From Lutibacter sp. (lineage in GTDB: Bacteria > Bacteroidota > Bacteroidia > Flavobacteriales > Flavobacteriaceae): a stretch of 41,072 bases of DNA. Position numbers and translations under genes: made by a program. Each line of letters starts with the position of its first letter. Position 1 is the first letter of the stretch. The notes under the pieces are model-generated. The model was not told the origin of the DNA, searched no databases, and saw only the letters and a program-made list of their open reading frames with translations. The stretch covers positions 1 through 41,072 of the forward strand of contig NVWM01000032.1 of the NCBI GenBank assembly GCA_002733665.1, read 5' to 3'. Shown piece after piece: positions 15,157 to 21,895 of this stretch.

Positions 15157-15630
15157 ATGAAATTATTAAAAGGAATTTTAACAATTGCGCTTATAAGTGT
15201 AATTGCTGTGTCCTGTAAAGATGCAAAGAAAGATGTAGATGCTGTTAAAGATGGTGTTGAAGTAGTTGAAGGTGACGCAAAAGACGCTGATGCTGCAACT
15301 GCTCACAAATGTGATGCTACTTGCAAAAAAGACGGTTGTACATACGGAGAAAAAGCAGATCACAAATGTGATGAAAGCTGTAAAAAAGACGGTTGTAAAG
15401 CTGGTGAGAAATGTGACACTAAATGTGGTGAAGCAGATTGTAAAGGTGAAGCTTGCTTAAAGTGTGCTGAAAAAAAAGCAGAATGTAAAGTGAAATGCGC
15501 TGCAAAAAAAGCGGCTGCTGATGCTGAAAAAGCAACAGGAGATGTAAAAGATGCAGTAAAAGAAGGTGCTGAAGATGTAAAAGAAGGCGCTGAAAAATTA
15601 GAAGATGCAGTGAAAAAAGTTATAAAGTAA
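15157..15630 (+). CDS. Cysteine-rich, metallothionein-like lipoprotein
   Basis: 157 residues. The type II signal peptide ends at IAVSC (C20). The middle of the mature protein, about residues 50-115, holds 13 further cysteines in CxxxC and CxxxxC spacing with two near-repeats (HKCDATCKKDGC, HKCDESCKKDGC). Lys/Ala/Glu-rich amphipathic stretches flank it (KDAVKEGAEDVKEGAEKLED). This is what one expects of a soft-metal-binding, membrane-tethered protein. I know of no named family for the full architecture. It ends just before a strong bidirectional terminator. It is probably cotranscribed or coregulated with the HMA lipoprotein upstream. Confidence 0.8.
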   Translation: MKLLKGILTIALISVIAVSCKDAKKDVDAVKDGVEVVEGDAKDADAATAHKCDATCKKDGCTYGEKADHKCDESCKKDGCKAGEKCDTKCGEADCKGEACLKCAEKKAECKVKCAAKKAAADAEKATGDVKDAVKEGAEDVKEGAEKLEDAVKKVIK

Positions 15631-15650
15631 TAAACTTTTAAATCATTTAT

Positions 15651-15682
15651 AAAAAAGGCTTTCAAATTTGAAAGCCTTTTTT
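15651..15682. terminator. Bidirectional intrinsic terminator between Cys-rich lipoprotein and ctaA
   Basis: A perfect 32-nt palindrome (AAAAAAGGCTTTCAAA followed by its reverse complement) has A/T runs on both flanks, so it can end transcription from either side. Its right end touches the ctaA stop codon. Confidence 0.9.
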
Positions 15683-16725
15683 TATGCTTTTTTTCTAAAA
15701 GAGAAATACAAAAAAAGTAGACTTATAAAGAATAAAATTCCTACAAGTTGATGTGCAACACCATAAAATAACGGAATACCTGCGACGATGTTAAATAGTA
15801 TTGAGACGCCTAAAAAGACTTGAACAAATACAAGTACAAAAGAAGTTTTTAGCCAGTTTTCTGAGTTTTTACTTATTCTAGAACTATGCTTTAAAAAAAG
15901 AACAGACATTAAAATAAGAATAATATACGCCAAAAGTCTATGTGTAAAATGAACAAGCGCAGGAGCAAAAACAAATGAATCATAATTAGTCAAGTTATGC
16001 CAAGTCCAGTTTGAGCTTTCTAATAAAACTTGTGGTATAAATCTACCGTTCATATCAGGCCATGTTTGGAAAAATATTCCCGCTTTCATTCCAGACATCA
16101 AACCTGCAAAAATCATTTGAATAAAAGTTATTAAAATCAAGATTGATATCGCTTTTTTGGGTGATTTTTCAATTGATTTATCTCCATAATTATACACATC
16201 AGCAATTGTTTTTACCATTGCTGCAATACACAATACTGCAAGCACAAAATGAAGTGTCAACTTATAAGCATTTACCCATGGACGATCAACAAGACCGCTT
16301 TTCACCATAATCCATCCTGCAGAAGCAGTCAAAACAGTGAAAAATATTACCAACGCCAACCTTTTAATGAGGTAGAAATTTATTTTTTTACGGATAAGAA
16401 AAATCACAAATGGAATTAAAAACACAAATCCTAAGATTCTCACCCAAAGTCTATGCGCATATTCCCAAAAATATATAAACTTAAAATCCTTTAATTCAAA
16501 AGATGAATTAATCTTATTATATTGAGGTGTTTGCTTGTACAAATCAAATGCCTCAAGCCATTGCTGCTGATTCATCGGTGGAACAACTCCACTAACAATA
16601 TCCCAACGTGTGATTGACAATCCAGAACCTGTTAAACGGGTAATTCCTCCAAGAATAACCTGACCAATAAGCATTATTAGTCCAATAAAAAGCCATATTC
16701 TGATTGTCTTATTGTACTTATACAT
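15682..16725 (-). CDS. ctaA: Heme A synthase (COX15/CtaA)
   Basis: 347 residues with eight hydrophobic helices. It has the family segments GGITRLTGSGLSITRWDIVSG, FWEYAHRLWVRILG with a heme-binding His, ASAGWIMVKSGL, and LVHFTHRLLAY, plus GVAHQLVGILFF near the end. It hydroxylates heme O to heme A for aa3-type cytochrome oxidase and acts in the inner membrane. It carries the PPMNQQQWLEAFDLYKQTPQ loop common in alphaproteobacterial-type and Bacteroidota CtaA. It is followed by gldD upstream with a 25-nt gap. Confidence 0.95.
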   Translation of the reverse strand: MYKYNKTIRIWLFIGLIMLIGQVILGGITRLTGSGLSITRWDIVSGVVPPMNQQQWLEAFDLYKQTPQYNKINSSFELKDFKFIYFWEYAHRLWVRILGFVFLIPFVIFLIRKKINFYLIKRLALVIFFTVLTASAGWIMVKSGLVDRPWVNAYKLTLHFVLAVLCIAAMVKTIADVYNYGDKSIEKSPKKAISILILITFIQMIFAGLMSGMKAGIFFQTWPDMNGRFIPQVLLESSNWTWHNLTNYDSFVFAPALVHFTHRLLAYIILILMSVLFLKHSSRISKNSENWLKTSFVLVFVQVFLGVSILFNIVAGIPLFYGVAHQLVGILFFISLLFLYFSFRKKA

Positions 16726-16750
16726 TTGTATTCTTTCTTTTAATTATTAG

Positions 16751-17311
16751 TTACTTCCACTCAACACTTTCCATCAAGTTTTTGATGTCTTTTTCTATGT
16801 AATCTATGGCTGGAATAATTGAATCGTAGTTTGGTTTTATATCAAAATATAAAGTTCCATACAACACGTTTTTAACACTGTCTGTCGCATGAAATTGTAG
16901 ATTAGACGCAACATCACCTTCTATGTTGATTATCTTTCCGTAGACTTTTCCTTCATTATTTTCAAACGGTTGACCAATTCCAATTCCATCAGCTTTTACG
17001 GTATGCTCAAAAGTTAATTTTTCAACTTCACGCAAAACTTCATCCAAATTATTATTAACGCGTCTATATGTAATATGTATTGTAGCTTTTAACTTTGGAT
17101 AGTTGATTTTCATCCAACAATTATTTTCAAATTCAACTATTGAACTTTGTGAAACTTGAAATGAATATGGACAATCACTTACAACTTTTTGATACAATGT
17201 TTCTGGGTATTCTAATCGCAAAAATGCTTTTGGTTTAGGTAAAACATCGTCAGTACACGCGTATAAAAATATAAACGGAATAATAAATATGCTAAATCTA
17301 ATTTTTTTCAT
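16751..17311 (-). CDS. gldD: Gliding motility lipoprotein GldD
   Basis: 186 residues with a lipoprotein signal ending IFLYAC. It has the GldD hallmarks PKPKAFLRLEYP, YSFQVS, CWMKINYP and GKIINIEGDVASNLQFHATDS. GldD is needed for gliding and T9SS function in Flavobacterium johnsoniae; its biochemical role is unknown. Its start overlaps the gldE end by 14 nt, and the gldE-gldD order is the conserved arrangement. Confidence 0.95.
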   Translation of the reverse strand: MKKIRFSIFIIPFIFLYACTDDVLPKPKAFLRLEYPETLYQKVVSDCPYSFQVSQSSIVEFENNCWMKINYPKLKATIHITYRRVNNNLDEVLREVEKLTFEHTVKADGIGIGQPFENNEGKVYGKIINIEGDVASNLQFHATDSVKNVLYGTLYFDIKPNYDSIIPAIDYIEKDIKNLMESVEWK

Positions 17312-18647
17312 TTTCTATATTATTAATAGTAACTTTAACTTGCTTAAGTCGACGTTTTTCTACAACTTCAATTTTAAACATTAAATGTTGAAAGTTTATT
17401 ATTTCCATTTTCTTTGGAAATTTTCCTGAAATTTCTAAAATAAATCCTGCAAGCGTTTCCGTTTCTCCTTTTGCTTCCTCAAATAATTCTTCATCAACAT
17501 CAATCACTTTTGAGAAATCTTTAATAGATGTTTTTCCGTCAAAAACGTAATTATTTTCATCAATTTTAGAATACATCAAATCATCTTCATCAAATTCGTC
17601 AGAAATATCACCAACAATTTCTTCAATAATATCTTCGAGTGTTACAATTCCACTTGTTCCACCATACTCATCAACCACAACTGCAAGGTGAATTTTCTTT
17701 TCTTGAAATTCTTTTAAAAGATTATCCAATTTTTTGTTTTCAGGAACAAAGAAACATTCTCTAATCAAATTTTGCCATTTAAAATTCTGCTTATTTAAGT
17801 GTGGCAATAAATCTTTTGCATACAAGACACCTACAACTTCATCAATACTTTCATGATAAACGGGATTTCTTGAAAACCCTTTTTTTATAATTTGAGAAAG
17901 CACATTTTCATACGTTTCATCATCAGGAATTGCAAAAACATCAATACGAGGCTTCATGATTTGTACCGTTTCTGTATTACCGAAATTTACTATTCCTTCT
18001 AAAATTTTCTGTTCTTCATCTGTTGTTGCATTGTCTGAGGTAATTTCTAATGCTTGTGACAATTTTTCTATTGAAAAATTTGATTTTTTCTGATCAAATC
18101 TACTTTCAATAAAATTTGTTAAACTCATCAAAGGCACACTTAAAAACGTTAAGGTTACATTTAAAATACTTATTGGCGAACTCATTAAAGTTGCGAATTT
18201 CATTGCATTTCTTGTTGCATATACTTTTGGTAAAACTTCTCCAAACAGCAAAATCAAAAAAGTAACCAAGCCAACTTCAATCAAAAATCGAACAGGTAAT
18301 TCAAAAAAGTATAAATTAATAGAATATGTTAGGTTTTGGAACAAATCTTCACCCAAATAAACAAAGACCAATACAATCAAAATATTGATAAAATTATTGG
18401 AAATAAGGATTGTTGCTAATAATTTTTTAGGCTTTTCTAAAAGCGTTACAACCAGTTTTTGTTTCTTAGACTTTGACTCTAAAGCTTCTGCTAATGCAAC
18501 TCTAGAGAGTGAAAAAAATGCAATTTCAGAACCTGAAATAAATGCAGAGCAAATCAATAAGATAAGTAAAACAACAATTTTTAACGCAATTGCTGTATTT
18601 ATTATTGCGATAGAAAAATATAAAATACTCGAGGGTTCTGGATCCAA
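17298..18647 (-). CDS. gldE: Gliding motility-associated protein GldE (CBS/CorC family), TTG start
   Basis: 449 residues. The N-terminal DUF21 membrane region has four helices (CSAFISGSEIAFFSLSRVAL; LFGEVLPKVYATRNA), then a tandem CBS pair (MKPRIDVFAIPDDE; VVDEYGGTSGIVTLEDIIEE) and a C-terminal CorC/HlyC transporter-associated domain. GldE partners functionally with GldD. The frame is closed just upstream by a TAA and no ATG is available near the start. The TTG at 18645-18647 (giving MDPEPSS), 16 nt after the ssb stop, is therefore the likely initiator. Confidence 0.93.
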   Translation of the reverse strand: MDPEPSSILYFSIAIINTAIALKIVVLLILLICSAFISGSEIAFFSLSRVALAEALESKSKKQKLVVTLLEKPKKLLATILISNNFINILIVLVFVYLGEDLFQNLTYSINLYFFELPVRFLIEVGLVTFLILLFGEVLPKVYATRNAMKFATLMSSPISILNVTLTFLSVPLMSLTNFIESRFDQKKSNFSIEKLSQALEITSDNATTDEEQKILEGIVNFGNTETVQIMKPRIDVFAIPDDETYENVLSQIIKKGFSRNPVYHESIDEVVGVLYAKDLLPHLNKQNFKWQNLIRECFFVPENKKLDNLLKEFQEKKIHLAVVVDEYGGTSGIVTLEDIIEEIVGDISDEFDEDDLMYSKIDENNYVFDGKTSIKDFSKVIDVDEELFEEAKGETETLAGFILEISGKFPKKMEIINFQHLMFKIEVVEKRRLKQVKVTINNIENEKN

Positions 18648-18663
18648 TTATACTATTATTTAA

Positions 18664-19092
18664 TTAAAATGGCAAATCATCATTTTCTACAGTGTCTGTT
18701 TTTTCGACTGATGGAGATTGTGCTGGTTGTGATGACGGTTTAGCACTCAAATCTCTTTTAGTTGACAAGAAAGTCATATCAACTACATGAATCTCTGTTG
18801 AGTATCGTTTTACATCTCCATCACCTTCCCATTGACGTGTTTTTATACGTCCTTCACAATATACTTTATCGCCTTTGGTTAAATATTTTTCGCAAATTTC
18901 TGCTAATTTATTTCTCACGACAATATTATGCCACTCAGTTGTTGTGACTTTTTCTCCTGTTTTTTTATTGGTGTACGACTCGTTTGTGGCGATTGGGAAA
19001 CGTCCTATTGAGTTTTTATCATCAAAATAGTGCATTTTCACTTCGTCTCCAAGATGTCCTATCAACATTACTTTATTTAATGTTCCTGCCAT
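18664..19092 (-). CDS. ssb: Single-stranded DNA-binding protein
   Basis: 142 residues. It has an N-terminal OB fold (TLNKVMLIGHLGDEVKM, TTEWHNIVVRNKLAEI, YCEGRIKTRQW), a Pro/Ser/Gln-rich linker and the acidic tail NDDLPF that recruits repair and replication partners. It precedes gldE in the conserved ssb-gldE-gldD order. The usual mutY neighbour is pushed upstream by an unknown gene and a duplication. Confidence 0.96.
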   Translation of the reverse strand: MAGTLNKVMLIGHLGDEVKMHYFDDKNSIGRFPIATNESYTNKKTGEKVTTTEWHNIVVRNKLAEICEKYLTKGDKVYCEGRIKTRQWEGDGDVKRYSTEIHVVDMTFLSTKRDLSAKPSSQPAQSPSVEKTDTVENDDLPF

Positions 19093-19112
19093 TTTCTTTC
19101 TTATTTACACTT

Positions 19113-19120
19113 CAAAAGTA
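19113..19120 (-). promoter_or_regulatory. Candidate -7 element for ssb
   Basis: TACTTTTG on the minus strand matches TAnnTTTG, 20 nt upstream of the ssb ATG. No clear -33 partner is present. Confidence 0.5.
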
Positions 19121-19241
19121 CTAAAAATATCTGTTCATGTAACAGTATTAATCTAAACAATAAGAATTATAGTCAACTAGAATGGTCGGTGTTACTAAAC
19201 TCCGAAAGTTCTTTTCTAGTTCACTTCTTAAGAACTCTTGT

Positions 19242-19784
19242 TTATTCGCAACCACAGTCTTTGTTTGTAAATCTCGAGTCTTTATAGAAGGAGTCATCTT
19301 TATCAATTAATAGAGCTTTCAAATCCGAACTTATAATTGAGCAGACAGGGTTTAGCGGGTCATCAAGATAAATATTCATTGTTGATAAGTCAGTAACTAT
19401 TCTATTAAGACCATCTACCCTTACAGATGTTTTCACATACTGCGATCTTCTTATAATTTCTTGTCGCGCAAACTTTATAGCTTCACAAAGATTTGGATAA
19501 CTTATTCCTGTTTCAATTTTTTCTATTAACCGCCCAGATGAGCAAAAATGTGTTCCTGTTGATATAATTTTTTCGCACTTTAAATATGTAACCTCAGTAT
19601 CAGGAACAGTGTGATACCACTGTTGGTAAAGATACATGTTGTCATCATTAATTAGGCTTGGGTCAAAAGAGTTTGTGAAAAACTTATAAGCCTTAAATTG
19701 ATAACTAAGTTTATATGTCTGTGCCGATGCAGTAGTACTAAAAACCCAAATTACTAGCAGCATAGTAAATAATTGTTTTTTCAT
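19242..19784 (-). CDS. Secreted protein of unknown function
   Basis: 180 residues if started at the ATG at 19784. The signal peptide MKKQLFTMLLVIWVFSTTASAQ ends in a classical cleavage site; upstream in-frame ATGs at 19787, 19799 and 19871 would spoil it. The mature part is about 158 residues with five or six Cys, including a C-terminal CGC. I do not recognise the family and no catalytic motif is evident. It sits between ssb and mutY, which are normally close together in this group, so it is probably a later arrival. Confidence 0.6.
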   Translation of the reverse strand: MKKQLFTMLLVIWVFSTTASAQTYKLSYQFKAYKFFTNSFDPSLINDDNMYLYQQWYHTVPDTEVTYLKCEKIISTGTHFCSSGRLIEKIETGISYPNLCEAIKFARQEIIRRSQYVKTSVRVDGLNRIVTDLSTMNIYLDDPLNPVCSIISSDLKALLIDKDDSFYKDSRFTNKDCGCE

Positions 19785-19899
19785 CATTTTAGAATTCATT
19801 GTAAAGATTTTTAGTGAAAACCATGTAATATACATAATATATATCAAATATTCTTTGTGATTATTATCCACTTTAAAGTATTCGCTAAACTCTTGAAGG
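19785..19899. other. Upstream region of the unknown secreted gene
   Basis: A/T-rich non-coding stretch. In-frame sequence extends the secreted ORF to 19871 but without a credible signal peptide. Nothing else is recognised before the 79-bp repeat begins. Confidence 0.4.
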
Positions 19900-19978
19900 T
19901 TTTGCTCTTTAAAAACGCCATAACCTTCTGTTTTATTGATTACAATACATGATAATTATGTTTTTATTTTAGAGTATT
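19900..19978. repeat. 79-bp direct repeat, copy A
   Basis: Identical over 79 bp to 20076-20154 (offset 176 bp). The left end is TTTTGCTCTTTAAAAACGCC and the right end TTTTAGAGTATT. The last 23 bp of this copy correspond to the 3' end of mutY, so it carries a displaced remnant of that gene's tail. Confidence 0.92.
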
Positions 19979-19982
19979 TTCA

Positions 19983-20065
19983 CCTTTGTTGGTGTTTTCC
20001 ACCAACAAATAAATTAAACAGTCGAATAGTTCTTAAAAATTGTTGGTGAAAAACACCAACAAAGG
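19983..20065. repeat. Nested palindromes between the two 79-bp repeats
   Basis: Arms at 19983-20008 and 20040-20065 (26 nt each) are reverse complements with a single mismatch. Each arm is itself a hairpin, TTGTTGGTG-loop-CACCAACAA. The structure therefore has four complementary GTTGGTG/CACCAAC blocks. In minus-strand transcripts it can form one or two stem-loops just past mutY. Confidence 0.88.
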
Positions 20066-20075
20066 CATCTAAAGT

Positions 20076-20154
20076 TTTTGCTCTTTAAAAACGCCATAAC
20101 CTTCTGTTTTATTGATTACAATACATGATAATTATGTTTTTATTTTAGAGTATT
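20076..20154. repeat. 79-bp direct repeat, copy B (contains the mutY 3' end)
   Basis: Identical to 19900-19978. The right 23 bp are the last codons and stop of mutY (stop at 20132-20134), so this is likely the ancestral copy. Confidence 0.92.
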
Positions 20155-21166
20155 CCTCAATAAAATTAGCAATCAATCTTGGCACAGGAAATTCGTGTAT
20201 GTTTTTCCACTCAATGTTCAAATTGTTTTTATTGCTGAATTTTACAATCCAAAAACGAGTATATAAATGTTGATGTGAGAGTTTATGTACGACTTCTTTT
20301 TTGTTGAATAATTTGATTTCTAAATGGTTATCGTCAAATAAATTTTGAAAAATCTCATCTTTGTTTAATCCTTTATCAGACTCTAATAATGGAAATTCGT
20401 ATAAATTTTGCCATATTCCCTTGCCTTCTCTTTTCGTTAAAGTTGTTTTCCCATCAGTTGAAAAAGGAACTATATAATTAAAATATCGCTTTTTGATTTT
20501 TAATTTCTTCTCTTTTACAGGTAATTCTTTGATTTTTTTCTTTTGAAGTGCTAAACATTTAGAATTTAAAGGGCATATTTCACAAGTTGGATTTTGCGGT
20601 TTGCACATACGTGCACCAAACTCCATGATTGCTTGATTATGTGTCGCTGGATTAGCAATGTCAATTAATTTTTGTGCCAATTCTTTGAAATACTTTATTC
20701 CTTTTGATGAATTTATTGGTATTTCAATATCAAAAAAACGTGCCAAGACTCTATATACATTTCCATCAACAACAGCCGTAGACTCTTCAAAACAAATGGA
20801 TGCAATTGCAGATGCTGTATAATCTCCAACTCCTTTTAATTTTAATATTTCATTATATGTTGATGGAAATTTTCCATTTAATTCATTTACGATGTATTTT
20901 GCCGAAAAATGTAAATTTCGAGCTCGAGAATAATACCCTAACCCTTGCCATAGTTTTAAAACTTTTTGCTCATCGGCACTTGAAAGATCAAAAACAGTTG
21001 GGTAGTATTCAACAAACTTTAGATAATATGCCAAACCTTGGTCAACTCTTGTTTGTTGCAAAATAATTTCAGAAAGCCATATATAATAAGGATTTGTAGT
21101 TTTTCTCCACGGCAAATCCCTTTTGTTTTCTAAATACCAGTCTATGAGAATATTAGAGAATGTCAT
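20132..21166 (-). CDS. mutY: A/G-specific adenine glycosylase MutY
   Basis: 344 residues from the ATG at 21166; longer starts would overlap the likely -7 element. It has the N-terminal glycosylase region (LPWRKTTNPYYIWLSEIILQ QTRV), the HhH LKGVGDYTASAIAS and the catalytic-Asp segment AVVDGNVYRVLARF. The FeS cluster has spacing C-x6-C-x2-C-x5-C (CKPQNPTCEICPLNSKC). The C-terminal NUDIX-like domain recognises 8-oxoG. The enzyme removes adenine mispaired with 8-oxoguanine. Its last codons are part of a 79-bp duplicated block. Confidence 0.95.
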   Translation of the reverse strand: MTFSNILIDWYLENKRDLPWRKTTNPYYIWLSEIILQQTRVDQGLAYYLKFVEYYPTVFDLSSADEQKVLKLWQGLGYYSRARNLHFSAKYIVNELNGKFPSTYNEILKLKGVGDYTASAIASICFEESTAVVDGNVYRVLARFFDIEIPINSSKGIKYFKELAQKLIDIANPATHNQAIMEFGARMCKPQNPTCEICPLNSKCLALQKKKIKELPVKEKKLKIKKRYFNYIVPFSTDGKTTLTKREGKGIWQNLYEFPLLESDKGLNKDEIFQNLFDDNHLEIKLFNKKEVVHKLSHQHLYTRFWIVKFSNKNNLNIEWKNIHEFPVPRLIANFIEEYSKIKT

Positions 21167-21185
21167 TATTCTAAGTTGTGTGCCG

Positions 21186-21218
21186 CAAAAATACATCAAT
21201 TACTCCCTTGATTAACAA
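21186..21218 (-). promoter_or_regulatory. Promoter candidate for mutY
   Basis: On the minus strand TATTTTTG (21186-21193) fits TAnnTTTG, with a TTG (21216-21218) 22 nt upstream. It supports the mutY start at 21166. Confidence 0.5.
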
Positions 21219-21251
21219 GCAATATCCTTTTAAATTTTAAGCATTTAACCT

Positions 21252-21282
21252 TTTGAAGTTGAATTTATTATACATATATTTG
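21252..21282 (+). promoter_or_regulatory. Promoter of hup
   Basis: TTTG at 21252-21255 and TATATTTG at 21275-21282 are separated by 19 nt, a near-ideal Bacteroidota sigma-ABfr-type promoter. The TSS would lie about 35-40 nt before the hup ATG. Confidence 0.75.
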
Positions 21283-21325
21283 CACTCTTAAAAATTTAGA
21301 ACCTAATACTAAACAAAATATAAAA

Positions 21326-21616
21326 ATGACAAAAGCAGAAATCGTATCAAGTATTTCACAGAAATCAGGTATTGAAAAGGGTGATGTTTTAGCAACAGTT
21401 GAAGCTTTTATGGATGGCGTAAAAGACTCTTTGGAAAATGGTGAGAATGTTTACCTAAGAGGTTTTGGAAGTTTCATCATCAAGAAAAGAGCAGAAAAAA
21501 CTGGAAGAAACATTTCTAAAAACACAACAATTAAAATTCCTGCACACAATATCCCAGCATTTAAACCAGCGAAAGTATTTGTAGAAGGAGTAAAGAAAAG
21601 AGTTGCTGTAAAATAA
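21326..21616 (+). CDS. hup: HU-family DNA-binding protein
   Basis: 96 residues. MTKAEIVSSISQKSGIEKGDV, the GENVYLRGFGSFIIKKRAEK beta-arm base, GRNISKNTTIKIPAH and the HNIPAFKPAKVF end are all typical HU/IHF features. It is a nucleoid-associated protein that bends DNA. It has its own promoter and is followed 36 nt later by a tiny basic ORF. Confidence 0.96.
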   Translation: MTKAEIVSSISQKSGIEKGDVLATVEAFMDGVKDSLENGENVYLRGFGSFIIKKRAEKTGRNISKNTTIKIPAHNIPAFKPAKVFVEGVKKRVAVK

Positions 21617-21652
21617 TTTTATAGCATTTAACAATTTAAACATTAGAATAAT

Positions 21653-21745
21653 ATGCCAAGCGGTAAAAAAAGAAAAAGAGCTAAGATCGCTACGCACAAG
21701 CGTAAAAAGAGATCTAGAGCAAATAGACACAAAACTAAAAAGTAA
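21653..21745 (+). CDS. 30-residue highly basic small protein
   Basis: The ORF MPSGKKRKRAKIATHKRKKR (first 20 of 30 residues) ends in NRHKTKK, so it is mostly Lys/Arg/His. Composition and length resemble tiny ribosomal proteins or histone-like tails. It sits between hup and rng and starts 36 nt after the hup stop. Its stop codon is inside a perfect hairpin. I believe similar ORFs recur in Bacteroidota as a small ribosome-associated protein, but I cannot assign a name from the sequence alone. It is too short for standard gene callers, so likely missed. Confidence 0.72.
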   Translation: MPSGKKRKRAKIATHKRKKRSRANRHKTKK

Positions 21746-21764
21746 GAAATTCTTACTTTTTAGT
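21734..21764 (+). terminator. Hairpin overlapping the small basic ORF stop (terminator or attenuator)
   Basis: Arms at 21734-21748 and 21750-21764 are perfect 15-nt complements containing the TAA stop. The T-run on the descending arm is followed by A residues rather than a longer T-tract, so full termination is uncertain. Confidence 0.55.
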
Positions 21765-21796
21765 TTAAAAAAAAAAACAAACGTTCTTTGAAAACG

Positions 21797-21838
21797 AAAC
21801 TTTGCTTAACAGCAAGTTTCTACAGGTTAAAACCCTGT
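21797..21838 (+). promoter_or_regulatory. Structured leader of rng
   Basis: Two short hairpins precede rng: AAACTTTGCT/AGCAAGTTT (21797-21819, one bulge) and ACAGG/CCTGT (21822-21838). RNase E mRNA in E. coli is autoregulated through its 5' leader; a similar use here is only an inference. Confidence 0.4.
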
Positions 21839-21895
21839 GAAAATTATTAACCAGTTTATATAATTATTATTGTATAAACCTAAAACAAACTCAGA

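Noticed and set aside
15178..15665. Antisense ORFs across the Cys-rich lipoprotein
   Set aside because: They are Ser/Phe/Ala-rich images of the repetitive Cys/Lys-coding strand without a plausible start or signal.
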